Positions 7,351 through 15,075 of a DNA stretch of 23,591 bases are shown piece after piece. Source of the DNA: CBDCYN01 sp965224205. Lineage in GTDB: Bacteria > Planctomycetota > Phycisphaerae > Phycisphaerales > Phycisphaeraceae. The DNA lies in assembly GCA_965224205.1 (NCBI GenBank), contig CBDCYN010000019.1:1-23591 (forward strand). Direction: 5' to 3'. The notes below the pieces were generated by a model that saw nothing but the letters and a program-made list of their open reading frames with translations, searched no databases and had not been told where the DNA came from. The translations under genes and the position numbers were made by a program. Position 1 is the first letter of the stretch. Every line of letters begins with the position of its first letter.

Positions 7351-8436
7351 ATGATAGAAGTAGCTGATCTAACTCGTGACCGACGCCGCTGGGTGGATCG
7401 CTCGGTCTTTTTCAAGGCGTGTGCAGGCGGGATCGTCATGCTCCTGCTCTGGGGGACCGCGACCCTGGCTCAGGACGCCGGGGATCCGTCACCGGCGGTG
7501 GACGCACACACGCGTGCTCTGTTGATCGTCCTTGAAGCCACGGACAGCGAAGACCCGTTCCTGCGGGCCAACGCGGTCGAGGCGATCCAGCCGATCGAGA
7601 AACGGCTATTGCCGGTGATCCAGCTGGCCCTGGACGACCCCCACCCCGCGGTGCGGTTCGCGGCCCTAGCAACGATCGGGAAGCTCCAACTTGAGCCGCT
7701 GTCCCCACAGGCCAGACGGTTTCTTAAAGACGAATCACCGTCGGTTCAAGCCGCGGCGATGTTCGCCCTCGACCGCTGCCACCAGCCGGTGGACATCAGC
7801 CCGATGGCAGCGATGCTGACCAGCCAGGACCCGAGGCTGCGGTCCAACGTGGCGATGCTGATCGGGTACAACGGCGACCCTAGCGCCGCGCCGATGCTCC
7901 GGGAGTTGGCTAAGACGCCGATGCCCCGTGCCAGCGCCGTCCAAGAAGCGATTGTCCGGATCCAGATCGCCGAGGCCCTGGTAAGGCTGGGCGACGATTC
8001 ATCGTTGAGTGCGTTGCGGGCTGGGGCCTACTCTCAGTTTGACGAGGTAAGGATCCTGGCCGTAACCGCGATGGGCGAACTCCAAGACCGACGGATGGAG
8101 CGTGCGCTCTTTCAGCTGGTTTCGATGCCCCCGATTGAGCTTCAGATCGCCGCCGCAGGGGCGCTGGCCCAGATGGGTCGTTTCCAGGAAGGCGTCGACA
8201 TCGTGCTCGAAGCGAGTCAATCCGATATCCCCACCGTGCGGGCACAGGCGGCACTGACCCTGGGACATTTTCCAGACCTCAGGGCCCGACAAGCGATCGA
8301 GTCACTATTAGACGATCCTGTTCAGCAGGTTCGCCTCTCAGCCTCCGCCGCGGTTCTACGTTCTTTGGGTCCAAACGATCACGACCTTAACCTTGGATCG
8401 CCACCTGACGATAACTTTAGTGAGAAAAAAGACTAA
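7351..8436 (+). CDS. Exported HEAT-repeat protein
   Basis: A 361-residue protein whose ATG lies 14 bases after the lnt stop, implying one transcript; the ribosome-binding site is weak. An upstream extension of the frame lies inside lnt and is rejected. Residues about 20-47 form a signal peptide or membrane anchor (FFKACAGGIVMLLLWGTATLAQ, cleavage likely after LAQ). From about 65 on there are serial alpha-helical repeats of roughly 30 residues with the HEAT/PBS-lyase pattern: DPFLRANAVEAI, HPAVRFAALATIGKL, SPSVQAAAMFAL, DPRLRSNVAMLIG, DEVRILAVTAMGEL, IELQIAAAGALAQMG, IPTVRAQAALTLG, DPVQQVRLSASAAVL. Such proteins are scaffolds for protein contacts, here outside the cytoplasm or at the membrane. 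Coupling to lnt hints at an envelope or lipoprotein role, but this is inference. The C-terminus is acidic and polar. Confidence 0.8.
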   Translation: MIEVADLTRDRRRWVDRSVFFKACAGGIVMLLLWGTATLAQDAGDPSPAVDAHTRALLIVLEATDSEDPFLRANAVEAIQPIEKRLLPVIQLALDDPHPAVRFAALATIGKLQLEPLSPQARRFLKDESPSVQAAAMFALDRCHQPVDISPMAAMLTSQDPRLRSNVAMLIGYNGDPSAAPMLRELAKTPMPRASAVQEAIVRIQIAEALVRLGDDSSLSALRAGAYSQFDEVRILAVTAMGELQDRRMERALFQLVSMPPIELQIAAAGALAQMGRFQEGVDIVLEASQSDIPTVRAQAALTLGHFPDLRARQAIESLLDDPVQQVRLSASAAVLRSLGPNDHDLNLGSPPDDNFSEKKD

Positions 8437-8993
8437 AAGAAAATGGAAAGGGCCATCAAAATGATGCTTCGACGGATCAGCCGTTCGATAGGCCCACTTG
8501 ACGACAGGCTGAAAGTCGACAATGATTCTAGATAGAGACGGACTTGATTTGTAAAGAAAGGAGGCGCTTGGCAAAAAACACTAGATAGGATCGATCTGAG
8601 ATCGATCAGACCTACAGGGCTGTACGAAGGTCATCTATAATAATCGCTTTTTGCTATTTTTCTATTTTTTTTCTTCTTTTTTGAGCTTCGTTCAGCCTTT
8701 TTTCTGCGCATTTCGACCCGGGGTGACGGCGCAAGAGCCCTCCCGGGGACGTACAGCACGGGTCGGATGATCAAGGGATCCAGCGATGCAGTCGCCTGGG
8801 GATGACTCACCTCCCACCCTAAGCACGATTCACCTCTAAGTTCGGTTCCGATAACGGCGATTTTAACCCGTTCCACCGGGTTCAAGGCCCGTGTTTTCGG
8901 GTGATGATTGAGGTGGGGCTTGATTTTTGCCGATTATTCTCCCTATAGATAGGGGACGCGATAAGCGATTTCTCACTGCTGGATCCCTCGATC
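8437..8993. other. Intergenic stretch with inverted repeats and long T-tracts
   Basis: An imperfect hairpin lies just behind the HEAT gene (GGGCC at 8450 pairs with GGCCC at 8491, with TCGACGG/CCGTTCGA inside); it has no T-run behind it. GATCGATC is repeated at about 8590-8608. A pyrimidine-rich tract with T-runs of up to eight occupies about 8646-8708. No gene on either strand has a ribosome-binding site and recognisable motifs. A promoter candidate for the next gene is listed separately. Confidence 0.4.
8920..8949 (+). promoter_or_regulatory. Candidate sigma-70 promoter for the GH2-like gene
   Basis: TTGATT (8920-8925) and TATAGA (8944-8949) are 18 bases apart, and the gene start proposed at 8994 is about 45 bases downstream. 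Pattern-based only. Confidence 0.35.
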
Positions 8994-9767
8994 ATGCAAT
9001 GGGCAGATCCATCTCCTGGCTCGCTGTTTTCCATCCGGCCGCTCGTGCGGTATGTCGACGAGAACCAGGCCGTGATCGAGGTCCGCGTGCATCTCCATCC
9101 CCCGGTCCCCAACTCATGGGACGACCGCTCGACCCATGAGATCGACGTGCACCTCGACATCGCCAGTTCACAAGGCTTCCACGACGAACATCACAGCAGG
9201 CTCGAGCTGTCGGATCATCAGGGCATGGTCCGCTACGAGCTGGTCAAGCCCGATCGCTGGTGGCCGGCCGGACTCGGGGACCAATCCCTGTACGAACTGA
9301 CGGTGCGGCTGATCGTGGGCCAAGAGACGGTCGGGCAGTACCAGACGATGATCGGCCTGACCTCCGTGCGACAGATCCAGCTTGATCAGGGTGTGGAGGT
9401 ATTGGTCAACGGCCGGGTCTTCACGATCCAGTCGGTGGTACCCATCGATCTGCCCGACGAGGGGTCGCTGCTGCCAGCCGCGGGGGATTCCTTGCTTGTG
9501 GTGCGTGGCCACTACGGGCCGGATGTCCTCTATGACGCAGCCGACCGGGCCGGTATCCTGATGGTCCAGTGCGTCCCGATCCACCCCGAAGCCAAGCCGG
9601 GCCTGAACATGCTTCAGCAGATCAACCGGCTCTCGGCCCACCCCAGTCTGGTGGGCTGGTTCGTAGGTCACCTCGGGGATCTAACCGGCCCGGTAAGCCG
9701 CAGCATCCGCCAACTCGACCCGACCCGGTCGGTGTTGACGCAGCTAAGCGGTCACGCCTTGAGCTGA
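8994..9767 (+). CDS. GH2-like protein, short and apparently without catalytic acid
   Basis: A 257-residue protein resembling the middle of family 2 glycoside hydrolases (beta-mannosidase/beta-galactosidase type). Residues 15-125 look like the Ig-like beta-sandwich, with the typical turn RWWPAGLGDQSLYELTV (88-104) followed by a G-L-T-S-V-R strand; 130-150 (VEVLVNGRVFTIQSVVPID) match the entry to the TIM barrel; 175-192 (PDVLYDAADRAGILMVQ) and 208-228 (QQINRLSAHPSLVGWF) match barrel segments. In active enzymes the last is followed by Asn-Glu; here the sequence is VGHLGD, so the acid/base Glu is absent. The sugar-binding N-terminal domain and the rest of the barrel are also missing (active members exceed 600 residues). 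No signal peptide is seen. The start has no good ribosome-binding site. Either a degenerate remnant or a non-enzymatic binding protein. Confidence 0.55.
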   Translation: MQWADPSPGSLFSIRPLVRYVDENQAVIEVRVHLHPPVPNSWDDRSTHEIDVHLDIASSQGFHDEHHSRLELSDHQGMVRYELVKPDRWWPAGLGDQSLYELTVRLIVGQETVGQYQTMIGLTSVRQIQLDQGVEVLVNGRVFTIQSVVPIDLPDEGSLLPAAGDSLLVVRGHYGPDVLYDAADRAGILMVQCVPIHPEAKPGLNMLQQINRLSAHPSLVGWFVGHLGDLTGPVSRSIRQLDPTRSVLTQLSGHALS

Positions 9768-10135
9768 ACTGGCCAAATCTAACGGCGTGACCGTCAGCGT
9801 CGACCTACACCCCAACCTCAATTAACGGCAATGGCGGCGCAACCGAGCCCGGACAACCTGCTCGAAGCACCAGCCACGGGTAGCTATCGCAAATCATAAA
9901 ATCCGATAAACCGGGCCTGATCATCTTACGTAAGTTTTTTTCTTCTTTATCGTTAATTATTGAACGCTTTTACATCATACCTGCCCATCTTGGACCACTT
10001 GGACCAAATCACGGCATGACTCGTGGACGCAACAAGAAAACGGTCGGTGTCCAAGGCGTCTCTGACGCGGTATGTTTGATACCCGAAGCGTATATCAAAG
10101 GTTTGAGTGAATTCTAGCCCATAGGGAGCAACCCG
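9768..10135. other. Intergenic stretch upstream of gpmI
   Basis: It contains an AT-rich patch (about 9925-9975), a short tandem TTGGACCA repeat near 9994-10008, and copy B of the 31-bp motif near the right end. No gene-like frame with a ribosome-binding site was seen on either strand. Confidence 0.4.
10064..10096 (+). promoter_or_regulatory. Copy B of the 31-bp motif, upstream of gpmI
   Basis: Starts GACGCGGTATGTTTGATACC and ends AAGCGTATAT, containing the hairpin GGTAT-GTTTG-ATACC. Its first base is 72 bases before the gpmI ATG at 10136, versus 71 for copy C before lnt. A shared promoter or operator is the simplest reading, but no consensus -35/-10 pair is evident. Confidence 0.35.
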
Positions 10136-11797
10136 ATGTCGATGTCGTACCGTCCCGTGGTCCTGATCGTCCGCGACGGCTGGGGCCGCAACCCGAACCC
10201 TCAACATGACGCCTTCAACGCCGTCCACTTGGCCCAAACCCCCTGTTGCGACCGCCTCCTGGCCACGTATCCCTGGACGCTGATCCGCACCAGCGGAGAG
10301 GACGTTGGCCTGCCCAACGGCACCATGGGCAACAGCGAAGTCGGCCACCAGAACCTGGGCGCCGCACGCGTGGTCGATCAAGAATCGGTCAGGATCACCA
10401 AAGCGATCCGATCGGGGTCGTTCTTCGATAACCCGGTCTTGGTCGACGCCATCCGCGACGCTCAGAAACAGATCCCCTACCGCCATGTCCACCTGCTGGG
10501 CATCGCCTCCGACGCCGGTGTCCATGGGCTGTTAACCCACCTCTATGCCTGCCTGGAACTGTGCAAGAAGCTCAACCACGACCGGGTGGCGCTGCACCTA
10601 TTCACCGACGGCCGTGACACCGGCCCGTTTACCGGCAAGAGCTTCGTCGCCCAGGTCCAAGAAAAATGCAACGAGCTGGGCGTGGGTCGCGTCGCCAGCG
10701 TCTGCGGCCGGTATTTCGCCATGGACCGAGACAACCGATGGCAGCGGGTTGAAAAAGCATACGCGTGCCTCACCGGCCTGCACGCGCGTAAGCTCGGGCT
10801 GCCGTTCGCTCAAAACGCCGATGAAGCGATCCAGCGGTACTACGACCACCCCCACAACGACTCACAGCAAGGCGATGAATTCGTCACCCCCACGATGATC
10901 GGCCGCGACCTCGACGACGCCCTCTCAACCCGTCTGCAAAACGGGGATACCGTCCTGTTCTACAATTACCGCGGTGACCGGCCCCGCCAGATCATCAAAG
11001 CGTTCACGCTAGACGACCCGGACTGGGCTCAGGTGCCACCCTCGCCAGATACCGGCCAACGCGGCTTCGACCGTGGCAGGAAGCTCGATCTGAGGTTCGT
11101 GGCCATGACCGCCTACGAGCAAGGCCTGCCCGTGGACGTCGCGTTCCCCAAGCCGCCGAACATGAACGATATCGTCGGCCAGTACCTCGCCGACCACAGC
11201 CTCACCCAATTCCGATGCGCCGAGACCGAGAAATTCCCACACGTTACTTTTTTCTTTAATGACTACCGAGAAGACCCGTTCCCCGGCGAAACCCGGAAGA
11301 TGGCCCAATCCCCCAAGGTCGCGACCTATGACCTCCAACCCGAGATGAGCGCGTCCGAGGTCCGCGACCTGGTCCTTGAGCGTCTCGCCGCTGACGACTG
11401 CGAAGATTTTATCCTCGTGAACTTCGCCAATGGCGACATGGTCGGCCACACCGGCAAACTCGACGCGGCCGTCAAGGCGGTTGAAGCGGTCGACCGGTGC
11501 GTAGCCGCGATCACCGACGCGACCCTCAAACGCAACGGCGCGTTGATCGTCACCGCCGACCACGGCAACGCCGAGCAGATGGTCATGCCCGAAACCGGAT
11601 CCCCACACACCGCGCACACCACATATGATGTCGAAGCGATCATCGTCACCCCCGACCCATTGGATCTGCCCCTGCGCGAAGGCGGGCGGCTAGCTGATGT
11701 CATGCCCACGGCCCTGCAACTGATGGGCCTCGACCCGCCTGAGGCGATGACCGGGCGGTCTCTATTGCCCGCGGAGGTCTCGCAAAAAGTTCGATAG
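10136..11797 (+). CDS. gpmI: 2,3-bisphosphoglycerate-independent phosphoglycerate mutase
   Basis: Interconverts 3- and 2-phosphoglycerate in glycolysis/gluconeogenesis using two Mn ions and a phosphoserine intermediate in the cytoplasm. 553 residues, close to the usual ~510-550. Asp14 in DGWG and Ser67 in GNSEVGH are the N-terminal metal ligand and the phosphorylated Ser. The phosphotransfer insert shows DGRDT, GRYFAMDRDNRW and NYRGDRPRQ; further metal ligands lie in NFANGDMVGHTG, TADHGNAE and SPHTAHTT. TEKFPHVTFFFN is also diagnostic. GGGAG lies 7 bases before ATG 10136; a second ATG six bases later would remove only two residues. It stands alone on the plus strand, with about 210 bases before the glycosyltransferase gene and the 31-bp motif upstream. 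Confidence 0.97.
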   Translation: MSMSYRPVVLIVRDGWGRNPNPQHDAFNAVHLAQTPCCDRLLATYPWTLIRTSGEDVGLPNGTMGNSEVGHQNLGAARVVDQESVRITKAIRSGSFFDNPVLVDAIRDAQKQIPYRHVHLLGIASDAGVHGLLTHLYACLELCKKLNHDRVALHLFTDGRDTGPFTGKSFVAQVQEKCNELGVGRVASVCGRYFAMDRDNRWQRVEKAYACLTGLHARKLGLPFAQNADEAIQRYYDHPHNDSQQGDEFVTPTMIGRDLDDALSTRLQNGDTVLFYNYRGDRPRQIIKAFTLDDPDWAQVPPSPDTGQRGFDRGRKLDLRFVAMTAYEQGLPVDVAFPKPPNMNDIVGQYLADHSLTQFRCAETEKFPHVTFFFNDYREDPFPGETRKMAQSPKVATYDLQPEMSASEVRDLVLERLAADDCEDFILVNFANGDMVGHTGKLDAAVKAVEAVDRCVAAITDATLKRNGALIVTADHGNAEQMVMPETGSPHTAHTTYDVEAIIVTPDPLDLPLREGGRLADVMPTALQLMGLDPPEAMTGRSLLPAEVSQKVR

Positions 11798-12009
11798 TCC
11801 TGAAAAATCTATGAAAACCCGCCTCGACACCCAACGACGGTGCCGTGGACGACCGGCCAAGCGTTGTACTTTAACCTCGAGAACGCCGTGCGTATGAAAA
11901 GACACCGCGGCTGAATAACGACCGCCCTGAGCTGTGGATCAAACCGTGTCGTGAGCCGACTCGACGACGCCCGCCCGCCCAGATACGACCGGCCCGTAAA
12001 CGAGCATCA

Positions 12010-13329
12010 ATGCAACCGACCCGCTTCATCGAGATGATCGCCCTGATCTTCCCGCCCCTGCCACTGGCTTTGCTATGGCTGGGGTGGTTGGTCCAAGCGG
12101 TGCTCTCGGTCCTACAGGTGCGTAAAGCCGCGCGGATGTTCGACCGCCATCCCAGAGACCGCCACGATGCGTTCCGCCCCTTCGCCACGGTGATCGTCCC
12201 GTTCAAGGGCCTCGATACCGACCTTGAAGCCCATGTCCAATCTCTTTTTGAGCTCGATTACCCGGATTATGAGCTGCTGCTGATCGTCGATAGCCCCACC
12301 GACCCGGCCTACCCGGTGCTCGCTAAACACGTCGCTGCCCACCCCGACCACCGTGCGGAGATCCTCGTGGCCGGCCCCGCCGGGCCCCACGAAGGCCAGA
12401 AGGTCCATAACCAGTTATTCGCGATCGACCACCTCGACGCCCGCCCCCCTGCCGCCCTCCCCCAGCCATGGGTATGGGTCTTCGCTGATAGCGACGCGAT
12501 CCCGGGCAACCGGTGGCTGGCGGATCTCGTGGGCCCGTTAGGCCGTCAAGGGGCCATCGGCTTGACCACGGGGTACCGCTGGCTCATCCCCACGCCCCAC
12601 CGCCCCGACGCGGGGCACCCCGCGACCCCCACCCCAAACCGGGCGACGATCTGGTCTCACCTCGCCAGTATCATGAACAGCTCCGTGGCGTGCTTCTACA
12701 AGGCCGATCGGTTCAGCTATGCCTGGGGCGGATCGATGGCCCTTCTGGCTCAAACCGCTCGCCGCGGGGAACTGCGCCAGAAGCTTGTCGGGGCCCTGTG
12801 CGATGATTATCAATTCAGCCGGATGTGCCGAGAGTTAGGCCTTCGGGTTTATTACGTGCCCTGGTGCCTCGTCGCCACCCACGTCGATTTCACACTCACC
12901 GGCCTGATCAACTTCGCCCACCGCCAATACCTGCTGACCCGGGTATATGCCCCTTGGCTGTATCTCGGAGGGCTAACGATCACCAGCCTCTATGTAGCCG
13001 GCTTCTGCACCGCTGGTGCGGCGCTGGTCGGTTCCGTGACCGGCTGGTTCTCAACATTACCGTGGTGGTGGCCAGCGGCAACGCTCACGGCGGTATCGAT
13101 CGCCGACCAGGTACGGTCCACCTACCGTCGACGAGTCGTTGCTCACGCGTTCGATGTTTCTGGCTTGCAAGCGTTAAGATTAACGCTTTGGTTAGACCGT
13201 TGGGCCACACCGTTGTGGATGACCCTGCACTGGCTGCTGATCTTCAGGGCTGCGCTGGGAAGGACTATGCGCTGGCGCGGGGTCCGCTACCGCCTGTTCG
13301 CCCCTCAGCGGGTTGATCGTCTTATCTGA
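12010..13329 (+). CDS. Membrane glycosyltransferase, GT2/GT21 (ceramide glucosyltransferase-like)
   Basis: A 439-residue inverting GT-A glycosyltransferase. Residues 9-37 form an N-terminal membrane helix; 59-290 are the catalytic domain: ATVIVPFKGLD and LLLIVDSPTDP (nucleotide-sugar binding), ADSDA at 159-163 (DxD metal site), GGSMALL (240-246), DDY at 265-267 (likely catalytic base) and RQYLLTR at 305-311 in the place of the (Q/R)xxRW motif. About 315-360 hold two or more further membrane helices, and another hydrophobic stretch lies near 400-415. The order fits ceramide glucosyltransferase/HpnI-type enzymes that glycosylate lipids at the cytoplasmic face. The donor and lipid acceptor cannot be told from sequence. 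The ribosome-binding site is weak; a start at Met9 is possible. Confidence 0.8.
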   Translation: MQPTRFIEMIALIFPPLPLALLWLGWLVQAVLSVLQVRKAARMFDRHPRDRHDAFRPFATVIVPFKGLDTDLEAHVQSLFELDYPDYELLLIVDSPTDPAYPVLAKHVAAHPDHRAEILVAGPAGPHEGQKVHNQLFAIDHLDARPPAALPQPWVWVFADSDAIPGNRWLADLVGPLGRQGAIGLTTGYRWLIPTPHRPDAGHPATPTPNRATIWSHLASIMNSSVACFYKADRFSYAWGGSMALLAQTARRGELRQKLVGALCDDYQFSRMCRELGLRVYYVPWCLVATHVDFTLTGLINFAHRQYLLTRVYAPWLYLGGLTITSLYVAGFCTAGAALVGSVTGWFSTLPWWWPAATLTAVSIADQVRSTYRRRVVAHAFDVSGLQALRLTLWLDRWATPLWMTLHWLLIFRAALGRTMRWRGVRYRLFAPQRVDRLI

Positions 13330-13368
13330 TGCCAGGAATGATCCCGCTCGTCGATCACGCCCCGCGGA

Positions 13369-13397
13369 TTGAACCCGCTGTGTCCCAGATCTATAAT
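13369..13397 (+). promoter_or_regulatory. Sigma-70 promoter of mcsA-mcsB
   Basis: TTGAAC (13369-13374), a 17-base spacer and TATAAT (13392-13397), a perfect -10 box. Transcription would start near 13404, about 25 bases before the mcsA start codon. It is the best-looking promoter in the window. No direct repeats resembling a CtsR operator were seen around it. Confidence 0.75.
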
Positions 13398-13428
13398 TGA
13401 TACAGCAAACCCCAGCGGAAAAAAGGTT

Positions 13429-13923
13429 TTGAAGCGCCAATGCGATATCTGCAATAAACCCGCCACACACCACTCGGTGGAGATCATCAAAGGGCAGAAG
13501 ATCGAAAAGCATCTTTGTGAGCAGCACGCGGTGGAGGCGGGTCTCGCGGGCCAGACCGTGAACTCGGCGATCAGCGAACTGCTGCCGAGCCTGGTGAAGC
13601 TACAGAACGAAGCGACCACCGACGACGTGGCCTGCCAGCACTGCGGTTTGACCTTCTCGCAGTTCCGCAACCAGAGCCTCATGGGCTGCCCCCACTGCTA
13701 CACCGACTTCGAGCAGCAGATCGAACCCCTGCTCGAGCGCGCCCACGAAGCGGCCACGTACCACATCGGCAAGGTCCCCCGCCGCGCCGGGGAGGGCCAG
13801 AAACGCCAGCAGCAGATGATGCGGATGCGCAAGCGCCTCGCGGCCGCGGTCGAGGCCGAGGATTACGAGCTGGCCGCACGCCTCCGTGACGACATCGAGC
13901 GGTTTGAGGACGACCTGCCATGA
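13429..13923 (+). CDS. mcsA: McsA, zinc-finger activator of protein-arginine kinase McsB
   Basis: A 164-residue protein from the TTG at 13429. I choose this start because the next residues, KRQCDICNKPATHH, align with the beginning of McsA proteins, and because an earlier start would lie in the promoter just upstream. GGAA lies 8 bases before it. Zinc-binding Cys pairs are visible at C5/C8 (CDIC) with C30 (HLCEQH), and at C69/C72 (CQHC) with C87/C90 (CPHC). Residues about 127-162 form a UVR domain (RMRKRLAAAVEAEDYELAARLRDDI), a helical hairpin for protein contacts. McsA activates McsB, which marks proteins for ClpCP by arginine phosphorylation. Its stop overlaps the mcsB ATG (ATGA), so the two are translationally coupled. 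ctsR and clpC, the usual Firmicutes partners, are not adjacent. Confidence 0.93.
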   Translation: MKRQCDICNKPATHHSVEIIKGQKIEKHLCEQHAVEAGLAGQTVNSAISELLPSLVKLQNEATTDDVACQHCGLTFSQFRNQSLMGCPHCYTDFEQQIEPLLERAHEAATYHIGKVPRRAGEGQKRQQQMMRMRKRLAAAVEAEDYELAARLRDDIERFEDDLP

Positions 13924-14984
13924 GCCTGCGCCAGATGACCGAGCGTGCCAGTGAGTGGCTACGCGGGTCGGGCCCGCACAACGAGATCGTGATCTCTAGC
14001 CGGGTGCGTCTGGCCCGTAACATCGGGGGGTTCCCGTTCGTCGAACGGTCCAACCGCCGCCAACGGCATGAGATCTTCGACCGCTGCCGACGCCAGGTCA
14101 TGAGCGGCCGCCTCGCCGAGGGCGTAGCCTGGATCGACCTGTCCGCGGTCAGCGCCATGGACCGCCAGCTGCTCGTCGAGCGGCACCTGATCAGCCGCCA
14201 GCACGCCTCCCTCAATGAAGACCTGCCCCGCGCCGTGGCCATCGCCCCGGATGAAACGTTTTCGATCATGATCAATGAAGAAGACCATCTGCGGATCCAG
14301 GTCCTCCGCAGCGGGATGCAGCTAAGTGAAGCTTTTGATCAGATCAACCGGATCGACGACGTGCTCGAGGAACGCCTCGACTACGCCTACTCCAAGCGGT
14401 TTGGGTACCTCACCGCCTGCCCCACCAACCTGGGCACCGCGATCCGGGTTAGTGTCATGCTGCACCTGCCGGCGTTGAAGCTTACAGGAGAGATCGAGAA
14501 GGTCCGCCGCGCCGCCCGCGACATGCACCTGGCGGTGCGCGGCCTGTTCGGCGAAGGGTCAGAAGCTCTGGGCGACCTATATCAAGTCTCCAACCAGACC
14601 ACGCTGGGCAAGACCGAGCAGGAGATCCTTTCAGACTTTGAGGTCACGATTGTGCCCCAGATCATCGCCTACGAGCAACAAGCCCGCCAGGCACTGATGC
14701 GCCAGCGCGAGACCCAGCTCGATGACAAGGTCTGGCGGGCCTGGGGCACCCTCCAGCACGCCCGGCTGCTGGGCACCGAAGAAGTGTTGGCCCTGCTTAG
14801 CCACCTGCGCCTGGGCGTGAACATGAACCGGATCGATACCATCGACATCCGCAAGGTCAATGAGCTATTGCTGCTGACCCAGCCAGCCCACCTCCAGTGG
14901 CTCCACGGCGGCCAAATGGCCCCCCCTACCCGCCGCCGGTTCCGAGCAATGCTCGTGCGCCAACGGCTGGAACGAACTAGCTAA
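13920..14984 (+). CDS. mcsB: Protein-arginine kinase McsB
   Basis: Phosphorylates arginine side chains of proteins; in Bacillus the phospho-arginine is the degradation tag read by ClpC. 354 residues, the normal length, with the guanido-kinase fold. Visible marks: SSRVRLARN (26-34, phosphate-binding Arg residues), NEEDH at 119-123 in SIMINEEDHLRIQ (the catalytic loop that recognises the guanidinium group), CPTNLGT with Cys167 (the family's conserved active-site Cys), and RVSVMLHLPAL. The C-terminal helical part has RQALMRQRE and NELLLLTQPAHLQ. ATG 13920 overlaps the mcsA stop by four bases. It is the last gene of the unit; arsM runs towards it from the right with only about 90 bases between stops and no clear hairpin terminator. 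Confidence 0.95.
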   Translation: MSLRQMTERASEWLRGSGPHNEIVISSRVRLARNIGGFPFVERSNRRQRHEIFDRCRRQVMSGRLAEGVAWIDLSAVSAMDRQLLVERHLISRQHASLNEDLPRAVAIAPDETFSIMINEEDHLRIQVLRSGMQLSEAFDQINRIDDVLEERLDYAYSKRFGYLTACPTNLGTAIRVSVMLHLPALKLTGEIEKVRRAARDMHLAVRGLFGEGSEALGDLYQVSNQTTLGKTEQEILSDFEVTIVPQIIAYEQQARQALMRQRETQLDDKVWRAWGTLQHARLLGTEEVLALLSHLRLGVNMNRIDTIDIRKVNELLLLTQPAHLQWLHGGQMAPPTRRRFRAMLVRQRLERTS

Positions 14985-15075
14985 GAACACGCCTCCATCG
15001 CAAATTTTATGCCTACAACGACTCCTTATCCCCAAATGCCCTCCGTATCAAAACGAGAAACGTCAGCTCACTTTG

